Part shown: positions 1 through 5,239 of the stretch, piece by piece
Position numbering within the stretch: position 1 is the stretch's first letter
Layout: the number at the start of each line of letters is the position of its first letter
Source: an uncultured Woeseiaceae bacterium
Lineage (GTDB): Bacteria > Pseudomonadota > Gammaproteobacteria > Steroidobacterales > Woeseiaceae
Length of the DNA stretch: 5,931 nt
NCBI GenBank assembly: GCA_945787435.1
Contig: CALZHX010000308.1
Span: 1 to 5,931 of the forward strand
Reading direction: 5' to 3'
Notes under the pieces: generated by a model
Seen by the model: the letters and a program-made list of their open reading frames with translations, nothing else
The model's database searches: none
What the model was told of the DNA's origin: nothing
Made by a program: the position numbers and the translations under genes

Positions 1-9
1 CTTAATTTA

Positions 10-792
10 CTATTTTTTAAAACGTTTTTTTCTCTTAACACGCTGAATCGCTTGCGGTAAATCCATTCCCGCTGCCGTGTATAAGAGGCGCACCCTGGCA
101 GGCGACAGGGCCTCATATTTACCGCGGCGCAGCTTTCTCGGCAGTTCGACCGGGCCGTAGGCTGTTCGAATCAGCCGGCTTACCTCGAACCCCACAGCCG
201 ACCACAAACGCCGGACTTCACGGTTGCGCCCTTCCTTCAAAGTAACTTTGAACCAGCGGTTGCTGCCATCGCCACCCGCCGCTTCAATTGTGTCAAACCG
301 GGCCGGACCGTCATCGAGCTCGACGCCCTTTTTAAGGCGCTCAAGATCGCTGTTTCCCGGCTCACCACGCACACGCACGGCATAACACCGTGAAATTTCA
401 GCCGACGGGTGCATCAATGCGTGCGCCAGCGCACCATCGGTCGTAAATATGAGCAATCCTGTTGTCGTCATATCGAGCCGGCCAACAGCCACCCAGCGTG
501 AGCCTTTGAGCTTCGGTAGCGCGTCGAATACGCACTTGCGACCATCAGGGTCGTCACGCGTGGTGATTTCGTCGCCTGGTTTGTTATAGATGATGTGGCG
601 GGGCGGCTGCCTTGTGGGCCGGACATTCAGTGGTTTGCCGTCCAGAACAACTTTCTCGCTGCCGTCGAGCGTGTCGCCAAGCGCCGCCTTGCGGCCGTTG
701 ATCGTCAGGCGACCCTCGCGAATCCATTGCTCGACTTTGCGACGGGAAGCATATCCCGCTGCTGCAAGCACTTTCTGGGCGCGCTCGGCCAC
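10..792 (-). CDS. rluB: 23S rRNA pseudouridine synthase, RluB-like (RsuA/RluB/E/F family)
   Basis: Predicted to isomerise a uridine in 23S rRNA to pseudouridine; E. coli RluB modifies U2605. An N-terminal S4 RNA-binding domain covers about residues 1-47 of the 260-aa product ([20 protein letters not shown], then GRLTING). The catalytic domain carries the signature [17 protein letters not shown] at about 104-120, with the catalytic Asp near 107, and [12 protein letters not shown] near 186-197. The C-terminus is very basic (VKRKKRFKK), as is common for RluB. I chose the GTG at 792 because the S4 domain starts immediately after it, and a weak GAG lies 9 nt upstream. The same frame stays open to a TTG at 885, which would add 31 mostly Arg-rich residues and overlap scpB by 83 bp; that stretch lacks a properly spaced Shine-Dalgarno and looks like a shadow of the acidic scpB tail. 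Position directly after scpA-scpB favours RluB over its paralogues RluE, RluF and RsuA. The start is the uncertain part; the family is not. Confidence 0.93.
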   Translation of the reverse strand: MAERAQKVLAAAGYASRRKVEQWIREGRLTINGRKAALGDTLDGSEKVVLDGKPLNVRPTRQPPRHIIYNKPGDEITTRDDPDGRKCVFDALPKLKGSRWVAVGRLDMTTTGLLIFTTDGALAHALMHPSAEISRCYAVRVRGEPGNSDLERLKKGVELDDGPARFDTIEAAGGDGSNRWFKVTLKEGRNREVRRLWSAVGFEVSRLIRTAYGPVELPRKLRRGKYEALSPARVRLLYTAAGMDLPQAIQRVKRKKRFKK

Positions 793-802
793 TGGCGCAG
801 TC

Positions 803-1552
803 TCAGCCCCCGCTTTCGACCGGATCAGGCCACTCTGAAACGACCAGTTCTTCCTCGTCGTCCTGCGCCGACGTAACCTCGCCAACTTCTTCGGCTATTT
901 CGTCGGCGACCTCGTCATCGTCCTCTCGAATTTCCGGGTACAGCACCGGCAATTCTGGAACGACAGGTGCCTCGTCACTGGTGTCTTCCTCAACTTCTGG
1001 CAGATTGAGCTGTACACGCAGGCTCTCCCAGTCCGACAAGTCAGCAAGCGGCGGCAGATCGTCGAGCTTTTTCAGACCGAAGTAGTCGAGAAATTGTTTC
1101 GTCGTCGCAAACATCTCTGGCCGACCCGGCACATCGCGATGACCAACGACCCGCACCCAGTCGCGCTCCACCAGCGAGCGCATGATATTGGAGCTGACAG
1201 ATACGCCCCGCACTTCCTCGATCTCTCCGCGAGTAATCGGCTGCCGATAAGCGACCAATGCCAGGGTTTCAAACAAGGCGCGCGAGTACCGCGGCGGACG
1301 TTCCTCCCAGAGCTTTTGCAACTGGTCCGCCATGCCGCTTTTTACCTGGACGCGGAAACCCGAAGCAACTTCACCAATGATGATGCCGCGCGCTTCGTAG
1401 TCCTCATTCAGAGCATTGATTGCCTGCCGAATCTCTGCTTTTTCGGGCGTCATCCGCCCGTCGAACAGCTTCTGCAGCTGGTCTATGTTCAGCGGACGTC
1501 CCGCAGCAAGCAATGCAGCCTCGATGAAATACTTAATTTCAGTTGCGTCCAT
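803..1552 (-). CDS. scpB: Segregation and condensation protein B (SMC-ScpAB complex)
   Basis: ScpB dimers bind the kleisin ScpA and regulate the SMC ATPase ring that compacts and segregates chromosomes; it is cytoplasmic and nucleoid-associated. The 249-aa product has the two winged-helix domains of the family. The N-terminal one covers about residues 1-80 ([17 protein letters not shown]). The second covers about 85-160 and includes the hallmark [20 protein letters not shown], ending with [18 protein letters not shown] at about 143-160. Residues from about 185 onward form a long, strongly acidic tail (for example [16 protein letters not shown]), probably disordered and typical of proteobacterial ScpB. 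The ATG shares its A with the scpA stop (TAATG), which implies translational coupling, and a GAGA lies about 10 nt upstream. The stop falls only 10 bp before the preferred rluB start. Family assignment is secure. Confidence 0.96.
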   Translation of the reverse strand: MDATEIKYFIEAALLAAGRPLNIDQLQKLFDGRMTPEKAEIRQAINALNEDYEARGIIIGEVASGFRVQVKSGMADQLQKLWEERPPRYSRALFETLALVAYRQPITRGEIEEVRGVSVSSNIMRSLVERDWVRVVGHRDVPGRPEMFATTKQFLDYFGLKKLDDLPPLADLSDWESLRVQLNLPEVEEDTSDEAPVVPELPVLYPEIREDDDEVADEIAEEVGEVTSAQDDEEELVVSEWPDPVESGG

Positions 1553-2454
1553 TAATTCAAATTCTCTTGTTCGACGTCACCGCCTTCGGGAACGAGCCGT
1601 ACCGATGAGGCTGCACGTATATGCAGAGGTGAATATTCTTCCGCCTGCACGACCTCAATGACTGTTTCCTTGAGTAGCTCCAGAATTGCGATAAACGTGA
1701 CCGCCACCCCCATGCGTCCCTCTTCCGGGTCGAACAGATCGGCAAAGCCTGTAAATTCGTTGGCGTCGATGCGCGTCAGTATTTCGGACATTCTCTGGCG
1801 TACCGACAGTGGCTCACGTTGCAGGTGCAATTTGGAGAACATCTCCGCTCGCTTCAGCACATCGTGAAATGCCAGCAACAGTTCTTTCAATGTCACGTCT
1901 GGCATTTGTGTGACCACCTTGCGCTCGGGCGCCTCGGCCGTCACAACAAAAGTATCGCGCTCCAGGCGTGGCAGGTCGCTAATGTCCTGGGCCGCTTTCT
2001 TGAAGCGCTCGTATTCCTGCAGACGACGGACCAATTCAGCCCGTGGATCGTCCTCGTCTTCTTCCTCAGCCTGTGGCCGCGGCAGCAACATCCGTGACTT
2101 GATCTCCGCGAGCATTGCCGCCATCAGGAGATACTCACCGGCGAGTTCGAGCTGCAGCTCATGCATCAACTCGATGTACTGCACGTACTGCTTGGTGACC
2201 TCTGCGATCGGGATGTCGAGGATGTCGATATTCTGGCGGCGGATGAGGTACAGCAACAGGTCCAACGGACCTTCAAATGCCTCCAGGAAGACCTGCAGCG
2301 CGTACGGAGGGATGTACAGATCCTGCGGCAGCGTTGTCACCGGCTCGCCGTCGACGACCGCGAACGGCATTTCAGACTGGGCCGGGCTCTGTTTTTCGTC
2401 CTGAGGCGGTTTGGGCGCGTCTTCGCGATTCAGGACTTTGAGATCGGGTTTCAT
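1552..2454 (-). CDS. scpA: Segregation and condensation protein A (kleisin of SMC complex)
   Basis: ScpA is the kleisin that closes the SMC ring and recruits ScpB for chromosome condensation and segregation. Of the 300 residues, the first 50 or so are a polar, Pro-rich extension. The N-terminal SMC-binding kleisin region follows, with the hallmark AFEGPLDLLLYLIRRQNIDI near 59-78 and PIAEVTKQYVQYIE after it. A very acidic linker (EEEDEDD, about 130-136) precedes a helical middle. The C-terminal winged helix that contacts the SMC head spans about 240-285 (VTFIAILELLKETVIEVVQ). I chose the ATG at 2454 because GGA lies 6 nt upstream. An in-frame ATG at 2481 would add nine residues, but it has no ribosome-binding sequence and coincides with a TAGAAT -10-like hexamer (2480-2485), so it may lie upstream of the transcript start. 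It follows yciO by 80 bp and overlaps scpB by one base. Confidence 0.95.
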   Translation of the reverse strand: MKPDLKVLNREDAPKPPQDEKQSPAQSEMPFAVVDGEPVTTLPQDLYIPPYALQVFLEAFEGPLDLLLYLIRRQNIDILDIPIAEVTKQYVQYIELMHELQLELAGEYLLMAAMLAEIKSRMLLPRPQAEEEDEDDPRAELVRRLQEYERFKKAAQDISDLPRLERDTFVVTAEAPERKVVTQMPDVTLKELLLAFHDVLKRAEMFSKLHLQREPLSVRQRMSEILTRIDANEFTGFADLFDPEEGRMGVAVTFIAILELLKETVIEVVQAEEYSPLHIRAASSVRLVPEGGDVEQENLN

Positions 2455-2519
2455 CGTGATTCCGGGTGAATATGCGCGCATTCTAGCGCAATTCGAGGAT
2501 AAGACAGCATTCTATCAAG

Positions 2520-2538
2520 GTGACGGAAATCTCGTCAC
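2520..2538. repeat. Perfect inverted repeat GTGACG-N7-CGTCAC at the yciO stop
   Basis: The arms GTGACG (2520-2525) and CGTCAC (2533-2538) are perfect complements around a 7-bp spacer. The stop codon of yciO lies inside one arm. There is no following T tract on either strand, so it is not an ordinary intrinsic terminator. It could be a 3'-end stabilising hairpin in the yciO mRNA, a partial attenuator before scpA, or an operator for scpA. It is short enough that chance is possible. Confidence 0.4.
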
Positions 2539-3155
2539 AGCAAGGCGCTGACGTCGCCTCGACCGGCCCGAAGTACCTCGACAACGCCTCCGGTCAGGTC
2601 AAGCACCGTCGTTGGCTCCAATCCCGTCGGACCCGCATCAATAATGGCCTCAATTTCGTGGCCAATCCGCTCCTCTATCTCAAGCGGATCGGTCAATGGC
2701 ATTTCATCCCCGGGTAATGTCAGTGTTGAGCTCATGATTGGCTCGCCGAGCTCATCGAGAACCGCATGAACCAGGCGATGGTCTGGCACCCGGAGTCCGA
2801 TGGTTCGCCGCTTCGTGTTTTGCAGGCGCTTGGGCACTTCGCGTGTTGCCGGAAGAACGAACGTGTAAGGCCCTGGTGTCATCGATTTGATCAGTCGGTA
2901 GGCCCAGTTGTCGACTTTGGCGTAGGTGCTGATCTCGGACAGATCGCGGCAAACCAGTGTGAAGTTGTGCTTCTTGTCTGTGCGCCGAATCCTGTGGATT
3001 CGCTCAATAGCCCTTTTGTCACCAATGTGGGTGCCCAAAGCATAGCTCGAGTCAGTCGGGTACGCGACCAGGCCGCCGTCCCGGATGATCCTGACAATTG
3101 ACTCCACACGCCGCGGCTGCGGGTCGGATGGATGCACTTCTATGAGTTTGGCCAC
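2535..3155 (-). CDS. yciO: YciO, Sua5/YrdC/YciO family (threonylcarbamoyl-AMP synthase-like)
   Basis: The family fold makes or binds threonylcarbamoyl-AMP from threonine, bicarbonate and ATP. TsaC/Sua5 members do this for tRNA t6A37, but the YciO branch is distinct and its physiological role is not settled. At 206 residues the product matches E. coli YciO in length and along its whole course, as I recall that sequence. It shows IHP-like VHPSDPQPR at 7-15, YPTDSSYALG at 32-41, the YciO-type KKHNFTLVCRDLSE at 61-74, TPGPYTFVLPAT at 93-104, RRTIGLRVPDH at 116-126, PTTVLDLT at 181-188 and LRAGRGD at 195-201. It is therefore more likely YciO than TsaC. The start is a GTG chosen by alignment of the N-terminus with E. 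coli YciO; no Shine-Dalgarno precedes it, and a promoter-like sequence ends so close that the message may be leaderless. It is the first gene of the leftward cluster with scpA-scpB-rluB. Confidence 0.92.
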   Translation of the reverse strand: MAKLIEVHPSDPQPRRVESIVRIIRDGGLVAYPTDSSYALGTHIGDKRAIERIHRIRRTDKKHNFTLVCRDLSEISTYAKVDNWAYRLIKSMTPGPYTFVLPATREVPKRLQNTKRRTIGLRVPDHRLVHAVLDELGEPIMSSTLTLPGDEMPLTDPLEIEERIGHEIEAIIDAGPTGLEPTTVLDLTGGVVEVLRAGRGDVSALL

Positions 3156-3161
3156 GCGCGA

Positions 3162-3189
3162 ATTGTAGGGGCTTCACGGCAAGACGCAA
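3162..3189 (-). promoter_or_regulatory. Putative sigma-70-type promoter for yciO-scpA-scpB-rluB
   Basis: On the minus strand TTGCGT (3189-3184) and TACAAT (3167-3162) are separated by 16 bp. The -10 matches the consensus at five of six positions and the -35 at three of six. The predicted start falls at about 3155, which is the first base of the yciO GTG. This is a motif match only. Confidence 0.45.
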
Positions 3190-3204
3190 GACCGGAAAAC
3201 CCTG

Positions 3205-3210
3205 TATTAT
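3205..3210 (+). promoter_or_regulatory. Putative -10 element for yciB-bolA-ppiase
   Basis: TATTAT, matching the -10 consensus at five of six positions, sits 32 bp before the yciB ATG in the divergent intergenic region. That would give a leader of roughly 26 nt. No convincing -35 hexamer is found at the usual spacing, so the promoter call is tentative. Confidence 0.35.
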
Positions 3211-3242
3211 GCCGCCCCTTCAGAATTGGAATTCACCGCTGT

Positions 3243-3797
3243 ATGCAGTTGTTTGTCGACTACCTGCCGATCCTCATTTTCTTCGGCGCCTATTTCTACA
3301 AAGGCATCTACTTCGCCACAGGCATTCTGATGGTGGTCATGCCAGTGGTCATGGTGGCGCAATGGGCCATCACCAGGAAACTGAACAAAATCTATGCAGC
3401 CTCGACAGCGCTTATCCTGATTTTGGGCAGTGCAACTCTGCTGCTGAGAAATCCGCTATTTCTTTATTGGAAACCGACGGTCCTGAACTGGGCGATCGGT
3501 CTCGCCTTTCTCGGTAGCCAGTTCATCGGAGAAAAACCATTTGTCCAGCGCATGCTTGGTGGGGCGGCATCGCTGGAAGATAACCAATGGCTTCGCCTGA
3601 ATCAGATCTGGGTGATTTTTTTCGTCTTCATCGGCGGTATTAACATCTACGTTGCCTACACATTCAGCGAACCGACCTGGGTAAAGTTCAAGCTGTTCGG
3701 CATGCTTGGGCTGACGTTCTTGTTCATCATTATTCAGACGATCTGGCTCACGTTAGCGATGAATAAAAATGAGTCATCAACGACGGAAGTGGATTAG
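3243..3797 (+). CDS. yciB: YciB / septation protein A (IspZ) inner-membrane protein
   Basis: YciB is a polytopic inner-membrane protein linked to cell-envelope integrity and division; loss of its homologue in Shigella (IspA/IspZ) causes septation defects. The 184-aa product is close to E. coli YciB (179 aa). Hydrophobic segments lie at about 4-17, 22-42, 50-68, 79-95, 120-140 and 150-171. Family signatures include the start MQLFVDYLPILIFFGAY, YWKPTVLNW at about 75-83, KPFVQRMLGG at about 98-107 and LNQIWVIFFVFIGGINIYVA at about 119-138. The C-terminus is short, polar and acidic. The frame extends upstream to 3132, but that part crosses into the divergent yciO gene and is not hydrophobic; the ATG at 3243 matches the family start. 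A weak GGA lies about 12 nt upstream. The stop is only 3 bp before bolA, so the two are probably coupled. Confidence 0.95.
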   Translation: MQLFVDYLPILIFFGAYFYKGIYFATGILMVVMPVVMVAQWAITRKLNKIYAASTALILILGSATLLLRNPLFLYWKPTVLNWAIGLAFLGSQFIGEKPFVQRMLGGAASLEDNQWLRLNQIWVIFFVFIGGINIYVAYTFSEPTWVKFKLFGMLGLTFLFIIIQTIWLTLAMNKNESSTTEVD

Positions 3798-3800
3798 GAC

Positions 3801-4073
3801 GTGACGCAACATCGTGTGACAACTATAGAGCAACTTCTCGTGACTGCACTTGCACCACAGGAATTGTTGGTTAAAGACCAGAGTCACTTGCATGCGGGCC
3901 ATGTCGGCGCAAGGGAAGGCAAGGGGCACTTCGACGTGACTATCGTGTCTGAGAAATTTGACGGCGTGAACCGCATTGGGAGGCATCGTTTGGTTTATGA
4001 TGCCCTCGGCGCGTTCATGGAATCTGACATCCACGCATTACGCATCAACGCATTTTCACCTGCGGAGCGCTAG
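3801..4073 (+). CDS. BolA family protein
   Basis: BolA-fold proteins pair with monothiol glutaredoxins to bind or transfer [2Fe-2S] clusters, and some act as DNA-binding regulators of morphology and stress. The 90-residue product has the family order: N-terminal helix TIEQLLVTALAP (8-19), strand ELLVKDQSHLHAGH (21-34), the loop AREGKGHFDVTIVSEKF (37-53), then RHRLVYDAL (61-69) with the invariant His at 62 that in other BolA proteins ligates the cluster, and IHALRINAFSP near the C-terminus. The HAGH...AREG form resembles the BolA of many proteobacteria more than the E. coli BolA itself. It lacks a redox Cys near the loop, so it is BolA-like rather than BolC/SufE-fused. The start is a GTG 3 bp after the yciB stop; the AGGA beside it is too close to be a normal ribosome site, while GGAAG is 11 nt upstream. 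A second GTG at 3813 is an alternative start. Confidence 0.92.
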   Translation: MTQHRVTTIEQLLVTALAPQELLVKDQSHLHAGHVGAREGKGHFDVTIVSEKFDGVNRIGRHRLVYDALGAFMESDIHALRINAFSPAER

Positions 4074-4101
4074 TCGCTTCGCAATAAAACTTTAAGCAAC
4101 T

Positions 4102-4106
4102 GAGGA
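4102..4106 (+). promoter_or_regulatory. Strong Shine-Dalgarno for the peptidylprolyl isomerase gene
   Basis: GAGGA lies 7 nt before the ATG at 4114. It is the clearest ribosome-binding site in the window and fixes the start of the isomerase gene. Confidence 0.8.
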
Positions 4107-4113
4107 ACAATTA

Positions 4114-4920
4114 ATGAACATTTCCAAACGTTCCGGACGATCCGGAACTATTGTCGCGCTGGCCGTGAGTGCAATTCTCGCTGGTCCCACGACAGGCTTG
4201 GCCGAAACCGCACTGACGGTTAATGGTGTGGACATAGATAGCACCGTTCTGGATATGTATCTCGAGAGCCGAATTCAAAAGCCCGCCAACCAGGCGACCC
4301 CTGAGGAACGCGAGGTAGTCATCCAGGAACTCACTGATATCTACCTTCTGACAACGCAGCCCAACGCCAATGCAATCGAAGCGGATCCAAGCGTCAAGGC
4401 CCAGATCGAATTACAGGGCCGCGCTGTCCTTGCACAGGCAGTCGCAGCGGACTTTTTTGCCAGCAACCCGGCATCGGACGATGAGATTTTGGCGGAGTAT
4501 CAAATCCAGATGGCCAGTGCGCCTGCGTCGCAGTTCAAAGCACGCCACATCCTGGTTGAGACACAGGCGGCAGCGTCCGACCTGATTGTTCAACTCAATG
4601 ATGGCGCCGACTTTGCTGAACTAGCGACAGCGAATTCAACCGGGCCAACAGGTCCTAATGGCGGTGACCTGGGCTGGTTCTCTCCGGAACAAATGGTCGC
4701 GCCTTTCTCTGACGCTGTTGCTGCCCTTGACGATGGCGCCTATACACTCGAACCGGTGCAGACACAGTTTGGTTGGCACGTCATATTGCGAGAAGAATCA
4801 CGCGATAATCAACCGCCGACGCTGGAAAGTGTTCGCGACCAATTGAAGCAACGAGTCGAGCAAACGAAGTTCCAGAATTACATTGAAAATCTTCGTTCAG
4901 ACAACGGCGATTCGAATTGA
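4114..4920 (+). CDS. Periplasmic parvulin-type peptidylprolyl cis-trans isomerase (PpiC/SurA-like)
   Basis: Predicted to be an exported foldase that isomerises X-Pro bonds and helps envelope proteins fold. The 268-aa product begins with a signal peptide: basic KRSGR, hydrophobic core TIVALAVSAILAG at about 12-24, likely cleavage after GLA at residue 30, with no lipobox Cys. A SurA_N-like helical chaperone region covers about 35-120, including ALTVNGVDIDSTVLDMYLES. The parvulin domain runs from about 143 to 228: KARHILVET at its first strand, DGADFAELATANSTGPTG, GGDLGWFSPEQMVAPFSDAV at about 183-202, and the closing QFGWHVILREE at about 218-228. A charged helical tail follows. It lies 40 bp after bolA and is followed by a strong terminator, so it ends the yciB-bolA-isomerase unit. 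PpiD-like or SurA-like naming cannot be decided from sequence; it is shorter than SurA, has one rotamase domain and lacks a membrane anchor. Confidence 0.93.
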   Translation: MNISKRSGRSGTIVALAVSAILAGPTTGLAETALTVNGVDIDSTVLDMYLESRIQKPANQATPEEREVVIQELTDIYLLTTQPNANAIEADPSVKAQIELQGRAVLAQAVAADFFASNPASDDEILAEYQIQMASAPASQFKARHILVETQAAASDLIVQLNDGADFAELATANSTGPTGPNGGDLGWFSPEQMVAPFSDAVAALDDGAYTLEPVQTQFGWHVILREESRDNQPPTLESVRDQLKQRVEQTKFQNYIENLRSDNGDSN

Positions 4921-4949
4921 CTTAACTTAATGCAAAATTGATTGAGATT

Positions 4950-4973
4950 AGGGCGCTTTTAAGCGCCCTTTTT
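4950..4973 (+). terminator. Rho-independent terminator after the isomerase gene
   Basis: AGGGCGCT and AGCGCCCT form an 8-bp GC-rich stem with a TTTA loop (4950-4969), followed directly by a T tract and further T-rich sequence. It lies 30 bp after the isomerase stop and isolates the rightward operon from the region downstream. Confidence 0.9.
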
Positions 4974-4991
4974 CTTGTTTCCGCATAGTTT

Positions 4992-5007
4992 TGTGAATCG
5001 AATCACA
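4992..5007 (+). promoter_or_regulatory. CRP (cAMP receptor protein)-type operator, perfect TGTGA-N6-TCACA
   Basis: TGTGA (4992-4996), a 6-bp ATCGAA spacer and TCACA (5003-5007) give both conserved half sites of CRP/Vfr with no mismatch, flanked by Ts on the left. The centre is at 4999.5, which is 41.5 bp upstream of the start predicted from the -10 box at 5029. That is the canonical class II activator position, so activation of the RNA at 5041 is the simplest reading. Other Crp/Fnr-family proteins with the same half site are possible. Confidence 0.75.
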
Positions 5008-5020
5008 CCTGCATTCAGGT
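5007..5020. repeat. Palindrome ACCTG-N4-CAGGT inside the small-RNA promoter
   Basis: Perfect 5-bp arms around CATT occupy roughly -34 to -21 relative to the predicted start at 5041. The palindrome abuts the CRP site by one base and fills the space between it and the -10 box. This is a typical place for a repressor operator or a MerR-type activator. The half sites resemble those of lux boxes, but the spacing (4 instead of 10) does not fit. The factor is unknown. Confidence 0.45.
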
Positions 5021-5028
5021 AACGATCC

Positions 5029-5034
5029 TAGTAT
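5029..5034 (+). promoter_or_regulatory. -10 element of the CRP-dependent small RNA promoter
   Basis: TAGTAT matches the -10 consensus at four of six positions, including the key TA and the final T. The position 17 bp upstream (CACCTG) does not resemble a -35 box, as expected of an activator-dependent promoter. The start would be near 5041-5042. Confidence 0.55.
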
Positions 5035-5040
5035 CTGCTT

Positions 5041-5139
5041 TGAGGTCGTTCCTAATCGCTCGGGGACGGCTTCTCCAACCCTCGCATCTCCCTTACGGTT
5101 GATACGAGAACTAAGTCGGCAGGGACGCCGACTTTTTTT
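5041..5139 (+). ncRNA. Candidate CRP-activated trans-acting small RNA (about 99 nt)
   Basis: No sizeable reading frame fits this stretch, but it folds into three tidy hairpins between a promoter and a terminator. Hairpin 1 pairs 5045-5052 (GTCGTTCC) with 5063-5070 (GGGACGGC) using some G-U pairs, extended by GAG (5042-5044) with CTC (5073-5075) past a two-base bulge. Hairpin 2 pairs 5081-5088 with 5101-5108 with one mismatch and a loop of TCCCTTACGGTT. Hairpin 3 (5113-5134) is the terminator, with a run of seven Ts. This size and architecture are usual for Hfq- or ProQ-dependent small RNAs. The C-rich loop of hairpin 2 (CTCCCTTA around 5088-5095) is complementary to Shine-Dalgarno-like AAGGGAG and is a plausible seed. 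I do not recognise it as a named family; E. coli CyaR, also CRP-activated, has a similar CUCCCUUAC tract as I recall it, which may be coincidence. No expression evidence is available. Confidence 0.65.
5113..5139 (+). terminator. Rho-independent terminator of the candidate small RNA
   Basis: AAGTCGGC (5113-5120) and GCCGACTT (5127-5134) form a perfect 8-bp stem with the loop AGGGAC, running into seven Ts (5133-5139). The T tract continuing from the stem is the form favoured for Hfq binding. Confidence 0.88.
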
Positions 5140-5146
5140 ATGCCCA

Positions 5147-5180
5147 AAAGAAAAGGCCGCTATTGCGGCCTTTCTTTTTT
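5147..5180. terminator. Bidirectional intrinsic terminator
   Basis: AAAGGCCGC (5152-5160) pairs with GCGGCCTTT (5165-5173) around a TATT loop, and the stem can extend through AAAAG/CTTTT. On the plus strand it is followed by CTTTTTT, and on the minus strand by TTTTCTTTT. It can therefore end the leftward repeat-protein gene (stop at 5240) and act as a backup terminator for the small RNA. Confidence 0.85.
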
Positions 5181-5190
5181 GGTCCCTGTC

Positions 5191-5210
5191 GAGACTGACG
5201 TCCCTGTCTC
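5191..5210 (-). other. 3'-UTR hairpin presenting AGGGA in its loop
   Basis: In the leftward transcript GAGAC and GTCTC form a 5-bp stem with a 10-nt loop that begins AGGGA. A second short inverted repeat, CTCCG/CGGAG, lies at 5212-5236. Both are between the stop of the repeat-protein gene and its terminator. GGA in a hairpin loop, here within ACAGGGA, resembles CsrA/RsmA sites (core ACARGGA); binding is inference. Confidence 0.35.
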
Positions 5211-5239
5211 ACTCCGATGAGCGTTTTTTTACGGAGATA

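Noticed and set aside
1094..1555. Plus-strand open frame of 153 codons
   Set aside because: It is antisense to scpB, whose winged-helix motifs are unmistakable; the antisense product has no family features.
1910..2404. Plus-strand open frame of 164 codons
   Set aside because: It lies entirely antisense to scpA, is Ser/Arg-rich without recognisable domains, and is explained by the codon pattern of scpA.
3132..3242. Upstream extension of yciB by 37 residues
   Set aside because: It overlaps the divergent yciO start, is polar and unlike any YciB N-terminus; the ATG at 3243 matches the family.
3777..4034. Minus-strand open frame of 85 codons
   Set aside because: It is antisense to bolA, which has clear family motifs on the plus strand.
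5007..5020. LuxR-type lux box
   Set aside because: The half sites ACCTG and CAGGT fit, but the spacer is 4 bp instead of the 10 bp of canonical lux boxes.
5041..5139. tRNA or riboswitch in place of a small RNA
   Set aside because: No cloverleaf, anticodon arm or T-loop sequence is present, and no gene follows on the same strand that a riboswitch could control.
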